Source: Bacteroidales bacterium (GTDB lineage: Bacteria; Bacteroidota; Bacteroidia; Bacteroidales; Lentimicrobiaceae). Taken from it: 34,352 nucleotides of DNA. The notes under the pieces are model-generated. The model was not told where the DNA came from. It made no database searches and saw only the letters and a program-made list of their open reading frames with translations. This document shows, in pieces, positions 1-6,394 of this stretch. The position numbers and the translations under genes are program-made. Each line of letters begins with the position of its first letter. The first letter of the stretch is position 1. The DNA lies in contig JALHHH010000026.1 in the NCBI GenBank assembly GCA_022837485.1, positions 1-34,352 on the forward strand. Direction: 5' to 3'.

Positions 1-327
1 AATAAAATTGGTGGCTCCTTCCTTGATTCCCTGTACGGCAAGTTCTATATCGCCGTATCCCGTAATGAAAATCACAACGGCAAGAGGATCAATTTCAATG
101 ATTTTATTAAGCCAGTGAAATCCTTCCTTTCCGCTTGTAGCATCCCGGCTAAAGTTCATGTCGAGCAGAATGATGTCGTAGCTCTCATTTTTCAGAATGG
201 ATGGGATATTCTCCGGATTCCGTTCGGTATGAACAATTGTTACATGCTGCTTAAGAAATAACTTCGCCGCAAGTAATACATCCTGGTCGTCATCAACAAT
301 AAGAATTTTTGCTTCAATCTTGCTCAT
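1..327 (-). CDS. NtrC-family response regulator, receiver domain (3' part cut off by window edge)
   Basis: Reading the minus strand from the ATG at 327-325 gives 109 codons open to the window edge. They form a CheY-like receiver domain: the acidic cluster VDDDQD at residues 11-16, the phospho-acceptor Asp56 in LLDMNF, and the later ITGYGD segment. The block around NFSRDATSGKEGFHWL is, from memory, typical of Bacteroidota NtrC-type regulators that sit next to HlyD/ABC efflux genes. I therefore expect a sigma-54 AAA+ domain and a Fis-type DNA-binding domain in the missing part, but neither is visible. The gene diverges from the adaptor gene at 659, and the region between them carries a sigma-54-like promoter and a phased repeat, which fits local control of the efflux genes. 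A sensor histidine kinase is probably encoded beyond the window. The receiver assignment is firm; the subfamily is inferred. Confidence 0.85.
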   Translation of the reverse strand, partial: MSKIEAKILIVDDDQDVLLAAKLFLKQHVTIVHTERNPENIPSILKNESYDIILLDMNFSRDATSGKEGFHWLNKIIEIDPLAVVIFITGYGDIELAVQGIKEGATNFI

Positions 328-513
328 AGAATTAATCTTGGTTTTGAGGCAGTTCGTTTTGCCGCCTCCCGATTTATCTTTTACGTGCCGGTTCAGTACA
401 TTTCAGGGGTTGATTTTGCCGGATTTTAAAGCCGGAAAAGAGGTTACTGATGCATAAACAACTGCTGGAGCGTGAATCGGCACCCGGTTTACCGATGGGC
501 TAAATTAATAAAT

Positions 514-550
514 GTTCGGAAATGGACATGTATTAGAACGGCATTGGACA
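514..550 (+). promoter_or_regulatory. Phased direct repeat, candidate upstream activator site
   Basis: Two 15-base copies, GTTCGGAAATGGACA at 514-528 and GAACGGCATTGGACA at 536-550, match at 11 of 15 positions, and 10 of 12 in the CGG..TGGACA core. They start 22 bases apart, about two helical turns, so they present the same DNA face. They lie roughly 65-100 bases upstream of the -24 element at 615, where enhancers for NtrC-type activators usually lie. The divergently encoded regulator at 1-327 is the obvious candidate to bind here. Binding is inferred. Confidence 0.45.
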
Positions 551-614
551 GAAATAAATTGTTAAAAATCATTAAAAATAGTTAAGTATTTATAAATCAT
601 TGAGATACAAATAA

Positions 615-630
615 TGGCATAAATTTGGCA
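615..630 (+). promoter_or_regulatory. Sigma-54-like -24/-12 promoter
   Basis: TGGCATAAATTTGGCA has the invariant GG (616-617) and GC (628-629) separated by exactly 10 bases, as sigma-54 promoters require. It matches the TGGCAC-N5-TTGCA consensus well at -24 and with one change at -12. The predicted transcript starts near 641, giving a leader of about 18 bases to the ATG at 659. The divergent NtrC-type regulator makes a sigma-54 promoter plausible at this place. Confidence 0.55.
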
Positions 631-658
631 ACACCGGGTCAAGCGGATAAATAATGGT

Positions 659-1912
659 ATGGACAGGATTATTGAAAAAAAAAGATGGACACCCGGAAGG
701 GTGATGCTGTTGACCACTTCAGCAGTCATTCTTGGTTTATTAGCCTGGATGCTGATATTCAGGGATAAAGGAAGCCGTTTGTATGTAAATCCTGATCAAC
801 TGAGTATTGCTGTTGTAGAAAAGGGGAAATTTCAGGAGTTTATCCCGGTCGACGGTGTAGTTTTTCCGAGGAATACGGTTTTCATTGACGCTGTTCAGGG
901 TGGTATTGTGGAAGCCATTTACGTGGAAGACGGGGCAATTCTCAAAAAGGGAGATCCTATTCTGAAACTGTCGAACGCTAACATGGAACTTAGTTACATG
1001 GATCAGGAAACAAGGATGTATGATGCTATTAACAACCTGGCCAACACCCGAATAAGTATTGAACAGTTAAAATATACCCGTCAGAAGGAAATCGCCCAGC
1101 TTACGTACGATATCGACAGATTAAAAGCAGATTTCAACAGAAAAGAGCAGTTTCATAAAGAAAAATTGATATCCGACAAGGAGTTTGAGGATGCCCGCCG
1201 TGATTATGTCTATTCGCTCAGGCAGCTTGAAATCAGTCTCAATCTCCGGAAACTGGATTCCATTTCCGGAGTATCTCAATCCCGGCAGATTGCATCCTCC
1301 ATGGAACGAATGTACAACAACCTGGCGCTTCTGAAAAAGAACATGGATAACATGATTGTAAAAGCTCCCGTTGACGGCAAACTGTCGTCATTTCTGGTAG
1401 AAATAGGTCAAACCAAAATTGCCGGAGAGCATTTGGGTCAGATCGATATGAACGATGGGATTAAGCTAAGGGCAAATATTGATGAACGATATATCTCCCG
1501 GGTTTTTACCGCTCAGGAAGCCGACTGTGAGATTGGTGGCAAAACCTATGATCTCGAAATATCAAAAATATACACCAATGTAAGTGCCGGCACATTCCAG
1601 GCCGACCTTCTGTTTACCGGTGAAGAGCCTCTGAACGTTAAGCGCGGACAAACCCTTCAGGTTAAGCTGAAGTTTTCTGGTTCTGCCGATGCACTGATTG
1701 TCCGGCGCGGAGGCTTCTTTCAGGAAACCGGAGGGAACTGGGTATATGTTGTGGATCCGGATGAAAAAATTGCCGTAAAACGAAACATTAGTCTCGGACG
1801 TCAGAATTCCATGCATTACGAAGTGTTGTCGGGACTGGAAGAGGGCGAAAAAGTGATCGTTTCTTCATACAGCAGCTTTAACTCCAGAGATAAACTTATT
1901 TTCAGGAAGTAA
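659..1912 (+). CDS. Efflux periplasmic adaptor (HlyD / membrane-fusion protein family)
   Basis: This 417-residue protein is a periplasmic adaptor that would join an inner-membrane ABC transporter to an outer-membrane channel. One hydrophobic segment at about residues 13-34 anchors it in the inner membrane; there is no lipobox. A biotinyl/lipoyl-like half follows at about residues 65-105 (GGIVEAIYVEDGAILKKGD), then a long coiled-coil hairpin at about 108-225 rich in Lys, Glu and Gln heptads. The second lipoyl half is near 230-260 (VKAPVDGKLSSFLVEIGQ), followed by beta-barrel and membrane-proximal domains that end in a conserved-looking GLEEGEKVIVS stretch. Length and domain order fit the family. 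The ABC ATPase begins 100 bases downstream, so the two are probably one operon. Transcription likely starts from the sigma-54-like site at 615-630. The transported substrate cannot be read from the sequence. Confidence 0.88.
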   Translation: MDRIIEKKRWTPGRVMLLTTSAVILGLLAWMLIFRDKGSRLYVNPDQLSIAVVEKGKFQEFIPVDGVVFPRNTVFIDAVQGGIVEAIYVEDGAILKKGDPILKLSNANMELSYMDQETRMYDAINNLANTRISIEQLKYTRQKEIAQLTYDIDRLKADFNRKEQFHKEKLISDKEFEDARRDYVYSLRQLEISLNLRKLDSISGVSQSRQIASSMERMYNNLALLKKNMDNMIVKAPVDGKLSSFLVEIGQTKIAGEHLGQIDMNDGIKLRANIDERYISRVFTAQEADCEIGGKTYDLEISKIYTNVSAGTFQADLLFTGEEPLNVKRGQTLQVKLKFSGSADALIVRRGGFFQETGGNWVYVVDPDEKIAVKRNISLGRQNSMHYEVLSGLEEGEKVIVSSYSSFNSRDKLIFRK

Positions 1913-2012
1913 CTAAAACGGTTTCCGTTGCGTCAAATAAGCCTGGTTACGGGATTTGCCCATATGTAAAAAATTTAAACCGCTTGTTTTAACATCTTAA
2001 AATGTAAGTCCA

Positions 2013-2714
2013 ATGCTGAAAATTGTAAACCTCTCCAAAGTCTTCCGAACAGATGAAGTTGAAACAACGGCCCTGAACAAGGTTTCGTTTGAGATAAACA
2101 AAGGCGAATTTGTTGCTGTTATGGGTCCTTCCGGATGCGGTAAATCTACATTGCTCAACATACTGGGTTTGCTTGATAATCCTACTGGTGGCGAGTATTT
2201 CTTTCTTGGTAAGGAGGTTTCGAAACTTGCCGAGAAGCAGAGGGCCAGTATGCGAAAGCACAATATCGGCTTTGTATTTCAAAATTTCAACCTGATCGAT
2301 GAACTGAATGTATATGAAAACGTTGAATTGCCGCTGATCTACCTTGGACTAACCCAGTCGGAACGCCGGCGCAGGGTTGAAGCAGCGCTGGAGCAGATGC
2401 AAATTATGCACAGGCGAAAGCACTTTCCGCTTCAGCTTTCAGGCGGGCAGCAACAGAGGGTGGCAGTAGCCCGGGCCGTGGTCGCAAATCCACACCTTAT
2501 TCTGGCCGATGAGCCGACCGGAAACCTTGATTCCGTGCACGGAGAAGAGGTAATGAACCTTCTGGCTTCCTTAAATCAGCAGGGAACAACAATTATTATG
2601 GTTACCCATTCGCAGCGGGATGCAGGATATGCACAGCGGCTTATCCGCCTGTTCGACGGACAGATCATTAATGAGAACATCCTGAACAGCGTAAGGGATG
2701 CCGGTCAGATCTGA
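2013..2714 (+). CDS. ABC transporter ATP-binding protein, MacB/LolD type
   Basis: This 233-residue nucleotide-binding subunit powers an FtsX/MacB-type exporter. Walker A is GPSGCGKST at residues 38-46, the Q-loop is FVFQN near 87-91, the signature LSGGQQQR is at 142-149, Walker B LILADE is at 162-167 followed by PTGNLD (168-173), and the H-loop THS is near 199. All catalytic motifs are intact. The PTGNLD segment and compact length are typical of the MacB/LolD subgroup, which acts in lipoprotein release and in efflux or export. The adaptor gene lies just upstream. What is odd is that no permease gene follows: the next 730 bases hold no convincing gene and the next gene belongs to polyamine metabolism. 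The partner permease must therefore be elsewhere, for example with the regulator genes outside the window, or it has been lost. Confidence 0.92.
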   Translation: MLKIVNLSKVFRTDEVETTALNKVSFEINKGEFVAVMGPSGCGKSTLLNILGLLDNPTGGEYFFLGKEVSKLAEKQRASMRKHNIGFVFQNFNLIDELNVYENVELPLIYLGLTQSERRRRVEAALEQMQIMHRRKHFPLQLSGGQQQRVAVARAVVANPHLILADEPTGNLDSVHGEEVMNLLASLNQQGTTIIMVTHSQRDAGYAQRLIRLFDGQIINENILNSVRDAGQI

Positions 2715-3444
2715 CTCCGATAAATAATCGCCTTCCGGCGTATGTCTGTTCCATTAAATAGCTTCAACTTCCAGTTGTTCCTGCCTTCCTGTTTGCCTTT
2801 TAAATGCTCGCTTCCGGGATGAAACCCAAGCTTAAACGGATTTCCTATTCTGGATTTATGGTACACTCTCTTGTATTCCGGTGTTGCTTATTTTCGGATT
2901 TGTATCATGACTGTCCATCTGATTTCTGAGAGTAATTCATCGTTGTAATCCTTCCGAATGCTGTTTTCCGGGATGTCCGGATAGAATCTCTGCTTTACTG
3001 CTATGCTGAAACAGTGTGAAATAGGAACAGGTTTAGCTGTGTCCGGATATGTATTGAAAGGCAATCCTTTATATAGTTGCATTATGAACATCGTACTATT
3101 ATGGCATGGATGCCATGAATGAAATTTGACATTATATTGTATTCAGATGCTGTTTTATTTTGTGAAATTTGGAATCCGGAAAGGTTAAAATTGAAATTAT
3201 AAATCGATCTGACCGGGCTAAATGCAAGATAATAACTTTATCATATGAATTTGAATTATGTTTAAATATTGATAATCAATGATAAAGCGATATTATGAAA
3301 AATTATAGCCGGTAATTCAGTCGATCCGGATTGATAAAGATTTGCTAATCCGTCTCGGTTAAATTTATTTTAATATCGATATTCGATTGTATGTGAATTG
3401 TATTATTTTTGTTGTCCTTTTTAATCCAATTAACCTAGTTCGCG
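2715..3444. other. Long gene-free interval after the ABC ATPase
   Basis: I find no convincing coding sequence in these 730 bases. The first part has coding-like composition without a usable frame; the part from about 3090 is strongly AT-rich. A 67-codon minus-strand frame at 2888-3091 has no recognisable family. A short CGCC-TTCC-GGCG hairpin near 2731-2742 could help end the ATPase transcript, but it has no T-tract. The last 45 bases contain the -7 box used by the next gene. Confidence 0.5.
3404..3411 (+). promoter_or_regulatory. Bacteroidota -7 box (TATTTTTG) for the arginine decarboxylase gene
   Basis: TATTTTTG matches TAnnTTTG, the -7 element of the Bacteroidota primary sigma factor. It lies 33 bases before the ATG at 3445. 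No TTG at the usual 17-23 base spacing was found, so the -33 element is weak or absent. Confidence 0.45.
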
Positions 3445-4836
3445 ATGAAAAACAAGTACATTGATCTTATTGAACAAACGTTTGACTTCCCTCAGGAGGA
3501 GTTTAAAGTGGAAGACAGTGAGTTGTGTTTTCATAATATCCCCTTGATGGACATCATCAAACAGTATGGTACTCCGTTGAAGATAACCTACCTTCCTAAG
3601 ATCACACAACAGATACAAAAGGCTAAGAAGCTCTTTAATGTTGCCATAGCCCGCAGCGATTACCAGGGTGATTATCATTATTGTTACTGTACGAAGAGTT
3701 CTCATTTTTCATTCATTCTGGAGGAAGTACTCAAGAACGACGTTCATCTGGAAACTTCATCGGCGTTTGATATTTTCCTGCTTGAAACTCTGCATGAACA
3801 AGGGTTGATTGACAAGGAAACATACGTAATATGCAACGGATTTAAGCGTCCTCAGTACATCGAGAACATTGCAAATCTGATCAACGATGGATTCGAGAAT
3901 ACCATACCCATTCTGGATAACAAGTTCGAGCTGGATCAGCTCGACAAGAACATCACCCGCAAGTGTAAGATAGGAATGCGCATTGCTGCGGAAGAAGAAC
4001 CTAAGTTCGAGTTTTATACCTCAAGGCTTGGAATCCGCTACAACGACATCATACCTTATTATGAGGAGAAGATAAAGAACAATCCGAAGTTTCAGCTGAA
4101 AATGCTTCATTTCTTTATCAACACAGGGATTAAGGATTCTGCGTATTACTGGAACGAGCTTTCCAAATGCGTGAATCTGTATTGTCAGCTTAAAAGCATT
4201 TGTCCTGAGCTGGATTCGCTTAATATCGGCGGCGGGTTTCCTATCAAGAATTCGCTTTCGTTTGACTACGACTACGAATACATGGCTGAAGAGATTGTTG
4301 CGCAGATTAAAATGATCTGTGAGCGCAATAATACCCCGGAGCCGCATATATTTACGGAGTTTGGAAGTTATACGGTTGGTGAGAGCGGTGCCGTTCTGTA
4401 TTCAATTATCGACCAGAAACAGCAGAACGACCGGGAGCTCTGGAATATGATTGATTCTTCATTTATGACTACTTTGCCGGATACATGGGCTTTAAATCAG
4501 CGTTTCATATTGTTGGGAATTAACAAGTGGGATTCGGAATATGAGCGGGTATTTCTTGGCGGTCTCACATGCGACAGCGAGGATTATTACAATGCTGAAG
4601 CACATGCAAATGCGATCTTCCTGCCAAAGCTCGACAATGAGGAGCCGTTATACATCGGATTATTCCATACCGGTGCCTATCAGGAGTCTATTGGCGGTTA
4701 CGGCGGAATACAGCACTGTCTGATACCGGCGCCCAAGCATATCATCATTGATCTTGATGAGGAAGGCGAATATACTACCAAGCTGTTTGCAAAAGAGCAA
4801 TCGCACAAATCCATGCTTCGGATTCTCGGCTATTGA
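3445..4836 (+). CDS. Arginine decarboxylase-like PLP enzyme (fold III), Bacteroidota short form
   Basis: Enzymes of this family decarboxylate arginine to agmatine, the first step toward putrescine and spermidine. The 463 residues show the alanine-racemase-like barrel followed by the C-terminal beta domain. The likely PLP-binding Lys84 is in YCTKSS, with the following LETSSAFDI (102-110) matching the strand after it in this family. The phosphate-binding glycine loop GGGFP is at 262-266, a Glu in TEFGSYT near 305 resembles the PLP-pyridine partner region, and the active-site CDSE is at 376-379. HTGAYQESIGGYGG near the C terminus is also typical. The protein is much shorter than the enterobacterial SpeA of roughly 630-660 residues; from memory, enzymes of about 465 residues are common in Bacteroidota. 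The agmatinase-family gene lies 118 bases downstream, which supports arginine over diaminopimelate or ornithine as substrate. Substrate specificity is inferred. Confidence 0.78.
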   Translation: MKNKYIDLIEQTFDFPQEEFKVEDSELCFHNIPLMDIIKQYGTPLKITYLPKITQQIQKAKKLFNVAIARSDYQGDYHYCYCTKSSHFSFILEEVLKNDVHLETSSAFDIFLLETLHEQGLIDKETYVICNGFKRPQYIENIANLINDGFENTIPILDNKFELDQLDKNITRKCKIGMRIAAEEEPKFEFYTSRLGIRYNDIIPYYEEKIKNNPKFQLKMLHFFINTGIKDSAYYWNELSKCVNLYCQLKSICPELDSLNIGGGFPIKNSLSFDYDYEYMAEEIVAQIKMICERNNTPEPHIFTEFGSYTVGESGAVLYSIIDQKQQNDRELWNMIDSSFMTTLPDTWALNQRFILLGINKWDSEYERVFLGGLTCDSEDYYNAEAHANAIFLPKLDNEEPLYIGLFHTGAYQESIGGYGGIQHCLIPAPKHIIIDLDEEGEYTTKLFAKEQSHKSMLRILGY

Positions 4837-4862
4837 TTTATAAGCAAAGGTTGTTAACTTTG
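4831..4862 (+). promoter_or_regulatory. Bacteroidota promoter for the agmatinase-family gene
   Basis: TTG at 4833-4835 and TAACTTTG at 4855-4862 are separated by 19 bases and match the TTG-N17-23-TAnnTTTG consensus. The -33 element overlaps the last codons and stop of the decarboxylase gene. A transcript would start near 4868 and reach the ATG at 4955 after about 87 bases, so the second polyamine gene could be expressed independently of the first. Confidence 0.55.
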
Positions 4863-4867
4863 CGTAG

Positions 4868-4894
4868 CCGGAGTTCCGGTCCTTTTCTTTTTTT
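4868..4894 (+). terminator. Weak intrinsic terminator-like hairpin after the decarboxylase gene
   Basis: CCGGA (4868-4872) and TCCGG (4875-4879) can pair across a very tight loop and are followed by a T-rich run at 4883-4894. The stem is short, and the site falls where the downstream promoter would begin its transcript, so it may be only a partial terminator. Confidence 0.3.
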
Positions 4895-4954
4895 GTCATG
4901 GGAACCGGGTTTCCGGAAATTCAGGACTGATTAATCCATAACTCTGATTAAACC

Positions 4955-5827
4955 ATGAAACAGAAGCAATTTGGCGGTCTGTCCGACCAGTTTTCCAGTA
5001 TTGAGAATTCCAGATTCGTAATTCTTCCCGTTCCATTCGAGGGATCGCATACCCTTTTCAAAGGTTCGGAAAAAGGGCCTGAAGCCATTATCGAAGCGTC
5101 AGCTGCACTCGATTTGTATGATATTCACACCGATTGCGATGTCTCGGAAGCCGGCATTCATACTTCGGAAGCAATCAGAGAGCGATCGGCCGATAAGATG
5201 ATCCGGCAAGTATATGCCCGTACTACACAGTTGCTCAAAAAAAAGAAGTTTCCGGTAATCCTGGGCGGAGAGACTACTGTTGCAATCGGAGCGTTCAGGG
5301 CTTTTGCCGATTATTTTAAAGATAAAGATCTTTCTATTGTCCATTTTGATGCTCATGGTGCCAGACGCACGGAGGTCAAAGGCAATAACACGGCACATCA
5401 CCACTGCGTTGTTACCCATGCGGAAGCCTTTGCTCCCGTTGTGCAGGCCGGGGTCCGCAGCATGAGCTACCAGGAACTGGAAACTGCAGAACCGGGCAGG
5501 ATTTTCTATGCCAGCGTGCTCCTGGATCCGGGAAACAAAGCCTGGATGTACGATTTTCTGAATAAACTAAGCCGTAATGTATTTATATCCGTTGATCTCG
5601 ATGTTTTTGATCCATCCCTTTTTCCGGCAGTTGCTTCACCGGAGCCGGGCGGATTATTCTGGTCGGAGATGAATACACTTCTAACGGCTATAGGTGAGAA
5701 GTCAAAATTAACGGGAGCCTGCGTTGCCGGACTAACTCCCATTAAATACAACAAGGCCCCCAACTTCGTTGCTGCCCGTCTCATCCACAAACTGATAACG
5801 CTGAAACACATCAACAGCCACATATAA
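4955..5827 (+). CDS. Agmatinase/arginase-family protein with altered metal site
   Basis: The 290-residue protein has the ureohydrolase fold used to cleave agmatine to putrescine and urea. It keeps FDAH at 131-134 and the SVDLDVFDP motif with Asp214 and Asp216, plus a SPEPGG loop at 228-233. Two of the six canonical manganese ligands are changed: the GGDH/GGEH motif reads GGETT at 104-108, so the ligand His is Thr107, and the third residue of DAHxD is Ala136. By alignment with human arginase and E. coli agmatinase, both lost ligands bind only the first metal, while all ligands of the second metal remain. A His-rich stretch HHHC at 148-151 sits in the substrate-loop region. Pairing with the arginine decarboxylase suggests a polyamine role, but normal binuclear catalysis is doubtful. 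It may use one metal, act on another guanidino compound, or be regulatory. Confidence 0.75.
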   Translation: MKQKQFGGLSDQFSSIENSRFVILPVPFEGSHTLFKGSEKGPEAIIEASAALDLYDIHTDCDVSEAGIHTSEAIRERSADKMIRQVYARTTQLLKKKKFPVILGGETTVAIGAFRAFADYFKDKDLSIVHFDAHGARRTEVKGNNTAHHHCVVTHAEAFAPVVQAGVRSMSYQELETAEPGRIFYASVLLDPGNKAWMYDFLNKLSRNVFISVDLDVFDPSLFPAVASPEPGGLFWSEMNTLLTAIGEKSKLTGACVAGLTPIKYNKAPNFVAARLIHKLITLKHINSHI

Positions 5828-6394
5828 TATCAGCGGCGTATCGTCTTAAACTTACACACAGTCCGGGTTTCGCATCCGGAAAGAAGATTAATTGCTCTTA
5901 AAGTAATTGCTGCAAGTTTTACATAACGTGACTTCCAGTGTTTCAGTAACCGGGGATTGTTTCATTTATCCTTCCTTTTGGAAATTGAATGATCAAATTC
6001 GGGTTTGTGAATAGTGCAATAGCCTTATAGCCAGAAATGTACATTAATATCCACGCATTCAGCGGATGCAGTGTGCATGCTGATTTATTTTTTTCTTGGT
6101 TTTGCCGAAAACATGGATTAATTTTACAATAACTTAGTGTAATAATTACACCTAATAAATTATTTATTTAATTCGCTGATAAAGAGCGCCTTTAAAAAGA
6201 GCTAAAATTCAATTGGAGCTAATTTTCCGTGTTTCGGCGTAAAAATATCGGATTGACTTAAGTAAATAGGTGAATTCAATTGTTTATAAACAGCCGGTGG
6301 AGTCAGCCTCTGTTTGTATATATGGCGTTTTTTCCGGATGTCTGCCGGAATTTTACTAAGGATAAAAGAACACATAACCAACAAACCAACACAT
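5828..6394. other. Intergenic region upstream of the polysaccharide-utilisation locus
   Basis: These 567 bases contain no convincing gene. The open frame that could begin at 6314 is better started at 6395, where a lipoprotein signal peptide begins. The section around 6110-6180 is very AT-rich and contains a perfect palindrome (separate entry). I did not find a TAnnTTTG box that clearly serves the locus. Confidence 0.5.
6137..6151. promoter_or_regulatory. 15-base perfect palindrome, candidate operator
   Basis: GTGTAAT-A-ATTACAC is a perfect inverted repeat with seven-base arms around a single central A. It is flanked by TTA on the left and CCTAA on the right, which extends the symmetry if one C is bulged. 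It lies about 245 bases upstream of the first gene of the utilisation locus. A dimeric regulator could bind here; no regulator gene for the locus is in the window. Confidence 0.35.

Noticed and set aside
2888..3091. 67-codon minus-strand open frame in the gap after the ABC ATPase
   Set aside because: No recognisable family, no clear start signal, and low-complexity context; a chance frame or fragment cannot be distinguished.
6314..6394. 27-codon N-terminal extension of the PKD lipoprotein
   Set aside because: The lipoprotein signal peptide begins at 6395; the extension would bury it.
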